This document shows positions 1-6,804 of a DNA stretch of 10,203 nucleotides, one piece after another (the first letter of the stretch is position 1; every line of letters starts with the position of its first letter). A program made the position numbers and the translations under genes. The stretch lies in assembly GCA_045654545.1 (NCBI GenBank), contig JAZONO010000001.1, positions 1 to 10,203 of the forward strand, written 5' to 3'. Origin of the DNA: SIG588 sp045654545 (GTDB lineage Bacteria > Bacillota > Clostridia > Oscillospirales > Acutalibacteraceae). The notes below the pieces were generated by a model. It made no database searches and was not told the origin of the DNA. It saw nothing but the letters and a program-made list of their open reading frames with translations.

Positions 1-2
1 GA

Positions 3-64
3 GAATCCCTTCGGAGATTACGGTAAGAAGCGCCCGTGTGGGTGGCGATGCAAAAACAAAAAAG
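3..64 (+). repeat. 62-bp direct repeat, copy 1
   Basis: This block recurs at 331-392 with 60 of 62 bases identical; the differences are at 13/341 (G/A) and 34/362 (C/A). It starts with GAATCCCTTC and ends in an A-rich tract that reads as a T-tract on the minus strand. Each copy is followed by a different hairpin. The same 10-mer occurs inverted at 111-120, so copy 1 could be the left part of an element spanning 3-120. It encodes nothing convincing. Confidence 0.9.
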
Positions 65-105
65 AAAAACCCGCCATCCAACGGATGGTCTTTCTTTGTT
101 TTTGG
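50..105. terminator. Hairpin with T-tracts on both strands
   Basis: CCATCC (74-79) and GGATGG (83-88) form a perfect stem with a 3-nt loop. The A-rich left flank (52-69) and the T-rich right flank (89-104) can pair further, apart from a small bulge. Read on the minus strand the stem is followed by a long interrupted T-tract, and on the plus strand by TCTTTCTTTG. It could terminate transcription in both directions. No gene abuts it inside the window. Confidence 0.45.
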
Positions 106-124
106 CTTCAGAAGGGATTCGAAA

Positions 125-154
125 CGCAACGCTTGCGACCGCCGCCGGGGGCGG
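125..154. other. Two adjacent short hairpins
   Basis: CGCAA-CGC-TTGCG (125-137) is followed immediately by CCGCC-GCCGGG-GGCGG (139-154). They belong to the hairpin-rich non-coding stretch at the left end. They have no T-tract, so they are not obvious terminators. Confidence 0.4.
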
Positions 155-183
155 AAACAGGGAGCAAGGGTTGGCGCCGCGGT

Positions 184-222
184 CAAAATCGGCAGCGGCC
201 AAGGCCGCGACCGCCGATTTTG
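184..222. other. Long imperfect hairpin
   Basis: CAAAATCGGC (184-193) pairs perfectly with 213-222. After an asymmetric internal loop, CGGCC (196-200) pairs with GGCCG (203-207) around an AA loop. The structure is clear in the sequence, but I see no function. It lies between the two copies of the 62-bp repeat. Confidence 0.6.
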
Positions 223-330
223 GGCACCGCAAGAGGAATGGCAGAAATTTATTAATTCTGAAGAACCAAGGGAGAGATCCTTTTGTCAATGCACAAAATC
301 CCCCGGTGGGGCTTTCGTCAAGTGAGAGGC

Positions 331-392
331 GAATCCCTTCAGAGATTACGGTAAGAAGCGCACGTGTGGGTGGCGATGCAAAAACAAAAAAG
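331..392 (+). repeat. 62-bp direct repeat, copy 2
   Basis: This is the second copy of the block at 3-64, in the same orientation 328 bp downstream. The 11-mer at 330-340 is the exact inverse of 111-121, so 111-340 is a second possible unit with inverted ends. After the A-tract the sequence enters the hairpin at 392-415 and is then unlike copy 1. Confidence 0.9.
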
Positions 393-415
393 GACATTCG
401 GCTTCGCCGAAGTCC
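380..415 (-). terminator. Minus-strand rho-independent terminator in repeat copy 2
   Basis: The stem is GGAC plus TTCGGC (392-395, 397-402, with A396 bulged) paired with 406-415 around a TTC loop. On the minus strand it is followed at once by a T-tract formed from the A-rich end of the repeat (380-391). This is a textbook intrinsic terminator shape. It is the first strong one downstream of the glycosylase/HAD operon, so it probably ends that transcript. Confidence 0.6.
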
Positions 416-417
416 GT

Positions 418-478
418 GTAACTTTTTCTTGCCGCCTTAAACAGGCGGCATTTTGCTTCGCAAAACCGCAAAAGTTAC
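418..478. other. Three-way-junction-like fold
   Basis: An outer 9-bp stem (418-426 with 470-478, perfect) encloses two side-by-side perfect hairpins. One is TGCCGCCT/AGGCGGCA (430-437 with 443-450); the other is TTTTGC/GCAAAA (451-456 with 460-465). The nested arrangement is unlikely to be chance. It could be a structured RNA element or a cruciform-forming DNA repeat. I do not recognise a named RNA family. Confidence 0.5.
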
Positions 479-492
479 GCTGCCCCAAATCC

Positions 493-657
493 TTACCCAT
501 ACCCCCCTTGGTTGAAGGCGAAGGTGGTGTGGCGCCACCCGTCCTCCCCCACGGACATGGCGTTGAAACAAAAGTGCGTGGCAACGGCGCGCGGTTTCGG
601 CGCAGGCCGTGAGCAAACGGTCGATGTAGCGCTCGTGATAGTAATACACGCCTTCAT
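493..657 (-). pseudogene. Possible 54-codon ORF or frameshifted gene remnant
   Basis: An ATG at 657 sits 8 nt after AGGGGG, only 19 nt beyond the HAD gene stop, and opens a 54-residue frame ending at 493. I do not recognise the product. The frame does not look uniform. In the first half, the neighbouring frame (GVYYYHERYIDRLLTACAE) uses codons more like the rest of the window. In the second half, the ATG frame looks better (FNAMSVGEDGWRHTTFAFNQ). This fits an old gene with two compensating single-base indels, one near 652 and one near 590. It also fits a true small protein, or no gene at all. The repeat cassette begins just downstream and may have replaced its 3' end. Confidence 0.3.
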
Positions 658-676
658 CGGGTTTACCCCCTTTTTG

Positions 677-1450
677 TTATTTTAACAGGTCGCTCACGCC
701 GTTCATCACGTATTTCGGGCGGTAGGGGAATTGGTCGATATCCTCAGTCGCGGTGACACCGCTCAATACCAGCACCGTGTCGATGTTGGATTCAATGCCG
801 GCGATGATGTCGGTATCCATGCGGTCGCCGATGAAGGCGATCTCTTCGCTGTGGCAGGCAAGTTTGCGCAAGCCGTGGCGCAACATCAGCGGATTGGGTT
901 TACCCACGAAATACGCCTTTTTGCCGGTGGCGATCTCGATGGGGGCAATCAGCGCACCGGTAGCAGGCATCACACCGTGTTCGGTCGGTCCCGTGATGTC
1001 GGGGTTGGTGCCGATCAGTTTCGCACCGCGGTTGCACAGCTCGATCGCCTTTTCGATCTTTTCAAAACTGTATGTGCGGGTCTCGCCCATCACCACGTAG
1101 TCGGGGTTGACGTCGTTCATGTAAATGCCGTGATCGTACAGCGCTTTGGCAAGTGCCGCTTCACCGATCACGTAGGCGGTGCAACCGGGGGCCTGGCTTG
1201 CCAAAAATTCCGCGGTTGCCATGGCGCTGGTGTAAAAATGATCCGCCGACACCGAAAGCCCCATGCGTTGCAGTTTCATGCTCAACTCGTGCGGCGTGCG
1301 CTCCGAGCTGTTGGTGAGGAACACGAATTTTTTATCGTTGTCGATCATCCAGTTGATGAATTCCGCCACGCCGGGCAAAATGCGGTTGCCGTGATAGATC
1401 ACGCCATCCATATCGGATATAAAGCCTTTTTTGTTCAACAGTTCTTGCAT
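677..1450 (-). CDS. HAD-IIA family phosphatase, NagD-like
   Basis: This is a 257-residue cytoplasmic hydrolase of the haloacid dehalogenase superfamily, subclass IIA. All four motifs are visible. Motif I is DMDGV, with nucleophile D13 and D15. Motif II is LTNSS (45-49). Motif III is the lysine of GKPNP (K184). Motif IV is GDRMDTD (208-214), which holds the magnesium-binding aspartates. The cap between motifs II and III and the length are typical of NagD, which in E. coli acts on nucleoside monophosphates such as UMP. Other members act on p-nitrophenyl phosphate, glycerol phosphate or phosphoglycolate, so the substrate here is open. The SD TAAGGAG overlaps the stop codon of the upstream glycosylase gene, with 8 nt to the ATG. 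The two genes, 12 nt apart, are therefore likely co-transcribed and translationally coupled. Confidence 0.9.
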   Translation of the reverse strand: MQELLNKKGFISDMDGVIYHGNRILPGVAEFINWMIDNDKKFVFLTNSSERTPHELSMKLQRMGLSVSADHFYTSAMATAEFLASQAPGCTAYVIGEAALAKALYDHGIYMNDVNPDYVVMGETRTYSFEKIEKAIELCNRGAKLIGTNPDITGPTEHGVMPATGALIAPIEIATGKKAYFVGKPNPLMLRHGLRKLACHSEEIAFIGDRMDTDIIAGIESNIDTVLVLSGVTATEDIDQFPYRPKYVMNGVSDLLK

Positions 1451-1462
1451 GGGTATCTCTCC

Positions 1463-2056
1463 TTACTCTTCGTCCTCAAAATGCAACGTGGTGTGATCGC
1501 ACACCACGCCAATCTTATCGCGCAGGGCGAGCAAATCGGCAAACGCTTCGGGTTTTTGGTTGGGATTGCGAAGCAGCGCCGCCGGGTGCAACGTCGCCAT
1601 CATCAACGTTCCGTTTTTGCTGAAAAACTGCCCGTGCTGACGGGTGACCTTGAAATCGGGATCGATCAGACGGCACGCCGCCACACGTCCCAGGCACACA
1701 ATGATCTTCGGGCGAATGAGCGCGGTTTGCGCACGCAACCATTCGATGCACGCTTCCTGCTCTTCGGGCAGGGGATCGCGATTCTGCGGCGGACGGCATT
1801 TCACCATGTTGGCAATGTAGATGTTGTGGTGACGGGAGAGCCCCACCGCCGCCAACATCGTATCCAGCAGTTTGCCGGCGCGCCCCACAAAGGGTTCGCC
1901 CTGTGCATCCTCGTTCGCACCCGGCCCTTCCCCGATGAACAGCACCTCCGCATTCGGCACGCCCACGCCGAACACCACGTTCTGACGGGTGTCTGCCAGC
2001 GCGCAACGGCGGCAATTCATGCATTGTTCTTTCAAAGATTCCCACGTTTGTGCCAT
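1463..2056 (-). CDS. Family 4 uracil-DNA glycosylase
   Basis: The product removes uracil from DNA as the first step of base excision repair. The 197-residue protein has the family 4 (UDGa-type, Fe-S) signatures. The [4Fe-4S] ligands are likely C12 and C15 (CMNC), C87 (KCRPP) and C103. Motif A is GEGPGANED (42-50), PFVGRAG (55-61) lies in the uracil pocket, and motif B is HPAAL (157-161). Family length is about 190-220 residues. I chose the ATG at 2056 because it puts the first cysteine pair at the usual distance from the N-terminus. A TTG at 2122 would add 22 residues, but it lies within the -10 box of the divergent pduL promoter and has no SD. Upstream of the ATG only a weak GGGA is present. 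The HAD gene follows 12 nt downstream. Confidence 0.93.
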   Translation of the reverse strand: MAQTWESLKEQCMNCRRCALADTRQNVVFGVGVPNAEVLFIGEGPGANEDAQGEPFVGRAGKLLDTMLAAVGLSRHHNIYIANMVKCRPPQNRDPLPEEQEACIEWLRAQTALIRPKIIVCLGRVAACRLIDPDFKVTRQHGQFFSKNGTLMMATLHPAALLRNPNQKPEAFADLLALRDKIGVVCDHTTLHFEDEE

Positions 2057-2094
2057 ATTTTTCCCACGACCTTTCCGAAATTGTCGAAAACCTC

Positions 2095-2123
2095 TTGCAA
2101 AAAACGCCAAAACAGCGTACAAT
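2095..2123 (+). promoter_or_regulatory. Sigma-A-type promoter of pduL
   Basis: TTGCAA (2095-2100) and TACAAT (2118-2123) are separated by exactly 17 bp, predicting a start near 2130. The leader is short and carries AAGGAG (2143-2148), 9 nt before the ATG. The promoter lies in the 101-bp divergent gap between the glycosylase gene and pduL. Confidence 0.7.
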
Positions 2124-2157
2124 AGCGTTGTAACTATTACATAAGGAGTGCTGTGTT

Positions 2158-2727
2158 ATGTCGAAACCCATTTTGGTCGAAACCTCTGCCCGTCACGTGC
2201 ACGTGTCCGCGGCAGACTTGGAAGTGCTGTTCGGTGCAGGCTACGTCCTCACCCCGAAGAAGGACCTGTCCCAGCCGGGTCAGTTCGCGTGTGAAGAGCG
2301 CGTGGACGTTGTCGGCCCGAAGCGCACCATCAGCGGTGTGTCCATCCTCGGTCCTACCCGTCCTGCCACGCAGGTGGAAATTTCGCTGACCGATGCTCGT
2401 TCGATCGGTGTGGCAGCTCCCGTGCGTGAATCGGGCGACACCGCCGGTTCGGGCGCGTGCAAGCTGGTCGGCCCGAAGGGCGAAGTGGAACTCGCCGAAG
2501 GCGTGATTGTGGCGAAACGTCACATCCACATGACCCCCGAAGATGCCGCCCAGTACAACTGCGTGGACAAGGAGATCGTGTCGGTGAAGGTGGAAAGCAA
2601 CGGCCGTTCGCTCATTTTCGGCGACGTGGTGGCGCGTGTTCACCCCAACTTCTCGCTCGCGATGCACATTGACACCGACGAAGCCAACGCGGCAGGCGGT
2701 GTTAAAGAAGGTACTATTATTAAATAA
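2158..2727 (+). CDS. pduL: PduL-type phosphate acyltransferase (phosphotransacetylase)
   Basis: PduL enzymes interconvert acyl-CoA plus phosphate and acyl phosphate plus CoA. Outside microcompartments they generally take the place of Pta in making acetyl phosphate from acetyl-CoA, feeding acetate kinase for ATP. The 189-residue protein has the tandem PF06130-type architecture. Histidine pairs sit at H13/H15 (ARHVHVS) and H122/H124 (KRHIHM), with further histidines at H162 and H170 near the C-terminus. They match the metal-binding histidines of characterised PduL. The sequence starts directly at the catalytic domain, with no N-terminal encapsulation helix, and no shell genes are nearby, so a cytosolic housekeeping role is likely. 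It has its own promoter, a strong SD and a terminator. The codon choice (CGT, CTG, GCC, few rare codons) also suggests high expression. Confidence 0.93.
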   Translation: MSKPILVETSARHVHVSAADLEVLFGAGYVLTPKKDLSQPGQFACEERVDVVGPKRTISGVSILGPTRPATQVEISLTDARSIGVAAPVRESGDTAGSGACKLVGPKGEVELAEGVIVAKRHIHMTPEDAAQYNCVDKEIVSVKVESNGRSLIFGDVVARVHPNFSLAMHIDTDEANAAGGVKEGTIIK

Positions 2728-2741
2728 TATACCACCGCAGA

Positions 2742-2784
2742 AAACAAAAAACAAGGCTGATTTCGCAATCGGCCTTGTTTTTTT
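2742..2784. terminator. Bidirectional terminator between pduL and the ABC operon
   Basis: The 13-bp stem (2750-2762 with 2767-2779, one G-T pair) has a TCGC loop. On the plus strand it runs into a T-tract (2778-2784). On the minus strand it runs into the complement of the A-rich left flank (2741-2751). It lies between the pduL stop and the stop of the convergent operon, so it can end both transcripts. Confidence 0.92.
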
Positions 2785-2790
2785 GTGTTT

Positions 2791-4506
2791 TTAGAAGCGG
2801 TTGATGACGTCATCGCCGTTTACGTAGTTGTGGATCTGATCGATCGCATCCAACACACGGCTGGCGGTCATTTTGTAGGTATCGCCCGTTTCGGTGCGTG
2901 CCACGCACACGCTGCCGCTGTGTTCGTAAATGTTCACCACCTTGTCCGCAATCGTGTCGTCCAGCGAGGTGACCTTCACCGTGAGCAGCGGTTCGCCCTG
3001 CGGCGCGCCCGGTGCCGCGCCCGTGCGGTACAGGGTGATGAGCACTTGATACAGCACGCGGAATTCGTGGGTGCGCAACTTCTCGCCGTTCAGGGTCACC
3101 GTCAACTGGTCGTCCAGCGTTTCCCCTTCGGGGGTGTGGGTGAACTCAAAACAGTACTCCTGCCCGTCCACCGTACATGTGATGGAGGAAAGGGAGGTAA
3201 GTTTTTGCAAGAAGAGGTAAGAGTTGGCAAAATCGTGATAGGTCTTTTCTGCCCACGGCACTTGATCCGCATCAATGAGATAGATCACGTCCAGCGCATC
3301 CACGAGCGCATAATAGGCGGTGCCGTCCGCTGTCTTTTTGCCCAGACGAACAATGTGATTCTGCGTGTTGTAATAGCCCGATTCGGTGATTTCGCCCGAG
3401 GAATCGGTCGAGGTGGTCAACACCGACAACTGAATGTGTGCCACCGAACGCGGATCGTCCAACCCGTATTCTTTCAGTTGTTCGGGGGTGGGGTGCAGCG
3501 CCACCGCCTTCTGCGCCGTCACCGAGGTGACGGCAAACACTTCGGTGGACACCGCGCTGTCGGTGGCGACCAAATACGGTTTGGTGATGACATAGGACGT
3601 GTTTTCAAACTGGTTGCCGTCGGTCGGTTCCTTGGGGCGCACGGTGGTGACGATGTTATCACGCACCGAGCCGGTGAGCGATAACTCTTTCAAAATCACC
3701 GTGCCGTTTTCATCCTCTGCGCTCACCGTCGGGGCGGTGATAACCTGTAACGTAGCGTAGGTTTCGGGGGTGGACATCGCGACGCTCGCCAGCACGGCAT
3801 CGGTGAGATACACCGTGTCGCCGCCGTCCATGCGCAGATAATAGTAGTTGCCCACCGCGAGAGAAGCAAATTCAAACAGGACGGTCACGTCGTCCGAATA
3901 GGTGACGGTCGCGGTGACCGTGGGGGCATCAAACCCAAATTCCTCCATGGTGACGGTGGAGTCGCTGTCGGGCGACAGGACGGTATCCTGCACCGTGACG
4001 GTGGAAAATGCCGCCACGAGTTCGCTCACCGCGGCGGTGTTAAGCGGCAGGTCTTGCGCGCCGTTCAACTGCCACACGTTGTCCTTGCTCAATGCCAAGG
4101 TGTAATCGTTCAGCAACGAGTCGATCTTGATCGACTTGATGGGGAGCTCATTCGGCGTGCCGTCGGCATTCAGCGATTTGTCCAGCACCGTCACCGAGGT
4201 GTCGGGGGTGGTAGGGGACGGCGTTTCTTCTTGCGGTTCGGGCAAAAACTTGAGCAATGCCCACGTGCCGCCCAGCAACACCGCCACCGCCAGAAAGGCG
4301 GCCACCACCGCGGTCACGCGGCGGTGACGGCGCGGTGCGCCCTCTTTCACTTCGCGCGTGTCGGCATTCGCGAACGCCTCAATATCGGCTTGCCCCTGCG
4401 CTTTGGGTGCCTCGCGGTACGGCTCGTCCGCCGCAACCTCTTCGGCGATCTCGGCAATTTCCGCCGTCTCTTCTTCGAGGGGCAGGTTTTTGTTCAACTC
4501 GCTCAT
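2791..4506 (-). CDS. DUF4340 domain membrane-anchored protein of a Gld-like ABC system
   Basis: This 571-residue protein has an acidic, alanine/glutamate-rich cytoplasmic tail (1-60), a single membrane segment (about 64-86) and a large extracytoplasmic part. The latter resembles DUF4340 proteins, which typically follow gldG-like genes in ABC operons. Phrases such as LPIKSIKIDSLLNDYTL and HPTPEQLKEYGLDDPRSVAH fit that family's beta-rich repeats. No enzyme motif is evident. The start is the ATG at 4506, preceded by AAGGAG with 6 nt spacing. It overlaps the stop of the upstream gene as ATGA, implying translational coupling. An in-frame ATG at 4593 lies inside the upstream gene and lacks support. 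It is the last gene of the operon. The family assignment rests on architecture and context, and the function is unknown. Confidence 0.8.
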   Translation of the reverse strand: MSELNKNLPLEEETAEIAEIAEEVAADEPYREAPKAQGQADIEAFANADTREVKEGAPRRHRRVTAVVAAFLAVAVLLGGTWALLKFLPEPQEETPSPTTPDTSVTVLDKSLNADGTPNELPIKSIKIDSLLNDYTLALSKDNVWQLNGAQDLPLNTAAVSELVAAFSTVTVQDTVLSPDSDSTVTMEEFGFDAPTVTATVTYSDDVTVLFEFASLAVGNYYYLRMDGGDTVYLTDAVLASVAMSTPETYATLQVITAPTVSAEDENGTVILKELSLTGSVRDNIVTTVRPKEPTDGNQFENTSYVITKPYLVATDSAVSTEVFAVTSVTAQKAVALHPTPEQLKEYGLDDPRSVAHIQLSVLTTSTDSSGEITESGYYNTQNHIVRLGKKTADGTAYYALVDALDVIYLIDADQVPWAEKTYHDFANSYLFLQKLTSLSSITCTVDGQEYCFEFTHTPEGETLDDQLTVTLNGEKLRTHEFRVLYQVLITLYRTGAAPGAPQGEPLLTVKVTSLDDTIADKVVNIYEHSGSVCVARTETGDTYKMTASRVLDAIDQIHNYVNGDDVINRF

Positions 4507-6074
4507 AAGTGTCTCCTTCTGAGGAAGATGGCGATGCCCAGCACCAGCGTGATGAGCGGCAACCCGATGGCGAACACGCCAAGACCGAGCCATTTGGCGG
4601 TGCCGGCTTCATAGGTGAGCAGCACGGAATCCATCGAACGGCTGGAAATGGTGACGGCGTTTTTCGCACCCGACAGTTCGTTAAACACGTTCATAAACAG
4701 CGCTTCATTTTCGGCGGTATAGACGTATTTACGTACCTCTTCTGCGAGGAAATCCGAACTGCCGAACACCGCGGCATAAGAACTCACCGTCATGTTGATG
4801 GTGGGGGACGGCACCTGCTTGTGCGCCACCGCCACACCCACAACGGGGTAGGTTTCGGAATTGTAGGGAGTCGGTTCTTTGTCGGTCAACTCGTCGGGAA
4901 TATCCACCAGTTGGGCGGTATCGCCGAAGGTGACGATCGGCATATTGTAGAGCGAGAGTTCTTTGTTGTTATCCTTGTGCAACACCAATTTCTGTGCATA
5001 GGACACCAACACCTTGGAACCCTGCACGTCACCGGCGAGGGGTTCCGACGGAATGTCGCCGTAGGCGAGGTAGGGGTTGTTGTAATAACTGACCGTTTCG
5101 CGCACGACCGTGTCGGTCACTTCAATGCCGTATTCCTCGTTCACCAACTCATACAGGTTGGGGCAATCCGCCGTGTAATCGGTGAACAGCACCAGATTAC
5201 GGGAATATTCGCCGTTTTGTTGCAACCACGCGTTGATGGTGGCGATCTCCTCGTGGCTGTAATCGGTGGCAGGGGCCGGGAACACGATGGTGATTGCGTC
5301 CTCGCTGATCTTCTCCGATTTGGTGAGGTCACAGGTTTCCACGGTGTAGGCGTTGTTTTCGAGCACGGTGGTAAGGTCGTTCAAGGTGTAGGGATTTTCA
5401 TCGTGACCCACCATCACCACCACGGGAGCCAGATGCCCCGTCACCTTCATCAAATGGGTGGCGATCTGGCGATCCACGTAGGATTCCACCGTGGGGAAGG
5501 TGTAATACGTTTGATAGTACTGCACCATCTCTTCGTAGTTGAACAGATCGGTCAGTTCAATCACGCTGAAACGGTCGCCGCACAGGAAGAGGATGGAGTT
5601 TTCATCCACTTCATACTTGGCATACGGTTTCACCAAGGTCGGGTTATCCGCATAGTTGATGTAGGTCGTGGACACACGCCCGTCCGTCGCGCTTTGGCAT
5701 TGGCGCATCCCTTCATAGAACTGGCGGATGACGGTGTGCACCTCGTCGGTGAAGCCCGAAGGGGTACGGTAGAAGGATTCGTCTTGGAACACGATGACTT
5801 CGACGTCCTCTTGCACGTCGCTTACCACCTTCAACGTATCCTCCGACAGGGTGAAGGTTTCGTCTTTGGTGAGGTCAAGGTTCAACGGATAGGCGGTTTC
5901 CAGCAAACGCACACCCACGTTGGCAAGCACCACCGCCACAATCACCAACACGGTGAGAGCGGTGGCCAAAGCGCCGTAACGGAAGCGGCGGTTGACCGTC
6001 CGTTCCTTTTTCGGGGTGGCAAGTTCGGTTTGGACGGGAGTGACCTGTTCGGTCGATTGGTTCTTGTTATCCAT
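4503..6074 (-). CDS. GldG-like auxiliary protein of an ABC transporter
   Basis: The 523-residue protein has a short charged cytoplasmic N-terminus, a membrane helix (about 34-56), a long extracytoplasmic region and a C-terminal helix (about 495-516) ending in RRRHL. This is the layout of GldG / ABC_transp_aux (PF09822) proteins. The segment after the first helix (NLDLTKDETFTLSEDTLKV) is the characteristic start of that family. In Bacteroidota, GldG works with GldA and GldF in gliding. In Firmicutes the role of the homologues is unknown. The SD GGGAGGG lies 8 nt before the ATG. The permease gene is 19 nt upstream and the DUF4340 gene overlaps the 3' end by 4 nt. It probably sits on the outer face of the membrane as a partner of the permease. 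Confidence 0.87.
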   Translation of the reverse strand: MDNKNQSTEQVTPVQTELATPKKERTVNRRFRYGALATALTVLVIVAVVLANVGVRLLETAYPLNLDLTKDETFTLSEDTLKVVSDVQEDVEVIVFQDESFYRTPSGFTDEVHTVIRQFYEGMRQCQSATDGRVSTTYINYADNPTLVKPYAKYEVDENSILFLCGDRFSVIELTDLFNYEEMVQYYQTYYTFPTVESYVDRQIATHLMKVTGHLAPVVVMVGHDENPYTLNDLTTVLENNAYTVETCDLTKSEKISEDAITIVFPAPATDYSHEEIATINAWLQQNGEYSRNLVLFTDYTADCPNLYELVNEEYGIEVTDTVVRETVSYYNNPYLAYGDIPSEPLAGDVQGSKVLVSYAQKLVLHKDNNKELSLYNMPIVTFGDTAQLVDIPDELTDKEPTPYNSETYPVVGVAVAHKQVPSPTINMTVSSYAAVFGSSDFLAEEVRKYVYTAENEALFMNVFNELSGAKNAVTISSRSMDSVLLTYEAGTAKWLGLGVFAIGLPLITLVLGIAIFLRRRHL

Positions 6075-6093
6075 TCTGAAAGCCCTCCCTTCC

Positions 6094-6804
6094 TCAACTC
6101 CATCTCTTGCGGTCCAGCGAACGAACCGTCAAGAAAAGGAACAGCGCCTGCAAACTTAAGAAAAAGAACAAGTCGGAATAATACAGACTGCCGACGGTGA
6201 AGTTGTAATACCGTTGGTAGACCGACAAAAAGTTCACCACCGAGGTGACAATGGTGTTGGAGGTGAACACCGAGGTGAGATCGTCCACCATGATGAGCAT
6301 AAATGAAATGGCAAAGGTGGCGATTGCCGACACAAACTGGCTTTCGGTGAAGCTGGAGATGAGCAAACCGATGGAGATGATCAAACCGCCAAGCAGCAAC
6401 AGACCCAGATAGTTGCCGAAGATGACCGACCAATCGGGGGTGGCGGAAAAGGCAATGACGACACCGTGGATCAGCGTGATGGAAATGCCCAGCGCAAACA
6501 CGGTGAGTGCGGCGAAGAACTTGCCCAGCGCAATGCCGGTGAGGCTGATGGGCGCGGTGAGCAACGCCTGGTCGGTGCGCTGGCGTGTTTCATCGCTGAA
6601 CAAACGCATGGACAGCACCGGCAACACGATGAGCAGGCAGACGACGAACAGCATGTCGTACACGCCCATCAGCGACGTGCTGCCGCCCAACAGGTTGTAA
6701 CTGTAAAACAGAAAGCCGGAGAAGCAAAACAGGATCGCCAGCACCGCGTAACCCAGCGGCGAGGCGAAGTATGCGCGCATTTCACGCGAATAGATCGCAC
6801 CCAT
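6094..6804 (-). CDS. ABC-2 type permease, GldF-like
   Basis: This is a 236-residue integral membrane protein with about six hydrophobic helices (near 18-38, 50-68, 92-120, 129-150, 156-174 and 210-228). The cytoplasmic segment after helix 2, MRLFSDETRQRTDQALLTAP (66-85), is typical of ABC-2 exporters, where it contacts the ATPase. The opening IYSREMRAYFASPLGY is the usual start of GldF/NosY-like permeases. A homodimer of this half-size subunit with the ATPase would form the core transporter; the substrate is unknown. Its ATG shares one base with the ATPase stop (TGATG). The SD AAGGAGGAG lies inside the ATPase gene, so translation is probably coupled. The gldG-like gene follows after 19 nt. 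Confidence 0.92.
   Translation of the reverse strand: MGAIYSREMRAYFASPLGYAVLAILFCFSGFLFYSYNLLGGSTSLMGVYDMLFVVCLLIVLPVLSMRLFSDETRQRTDQALLTAPISLTGIALGKFFAALTVFALGISITLIHGVVIAFSATPDWSVIFGNYLGLLLLGGLIISIGLLISSFTESQFVSAIATFAISFMLIMVDDLTSVFTSNTIVTSVVNFLSVYQRYYNFTVGSLYYSDLFFFLSLQALFLFLTVRSLDRKRWS

Larger units (their letters stand above)
3..120. mobile_element. Possible small element with 10-bp inverted ends
   Basis: GAATCCCTTC (3-12) and its exact reverse complement (111-120) enclose one copy of the 62-bp repeat and a hairpin. The size and non-coding content resemble REP-like or MITE-like sequences. No target-site duplication can be recognised because the window starts two bases before the left end. 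An alternative unit is 111-340, bounded by an 11-bp inverted match. Mobility is inference only. Confidence 0.35.

Noticed and set aside
3..392. CRISPR array
   Set aside because: There are only two repeat copies 328 bp apart, with no regular spacers and no cas genes.
36..440. Overlapping ORFs of 134 and 95 codons in the repeat region
   Set aside because: They run through the repeats and hairpins, have no good SD, and the composition changes at each module. They are repeat-derived open frames, not genes.
2057..2122. 22-residue N-terminal extension of the glycosylase from a TTG
   Set aside because: It has no SD, overlaps the pduL -10 box, and places the Fe-S cysteines too far from the N-terminus for the family.
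731..2125. Long plus-strand ORF of 464 codons
   Set aside because: It is antisense to the HAD and glycosylase genes, rich in His/Arg/Gln, and has no SD. It is a shadow of codon bias.
2158..2727. Microcompartment locus
   Set aside because: pduL stands alone, with no shell proteins, no signature enzyme and no encapsulation peptide.
4507..4593. 29-residue N-terminal extension of the DUF4340 protein
   Set aside because: It lies inside the upstream gene. The ATGA overlap with a good SD at 4506 is a much better start.
4509..6200. Plus-strand ORF of 563 codons
   Set aside because: It is exactly antisense to the GldG-like gene, and its His-rich composition is an effect of the reverse frame.
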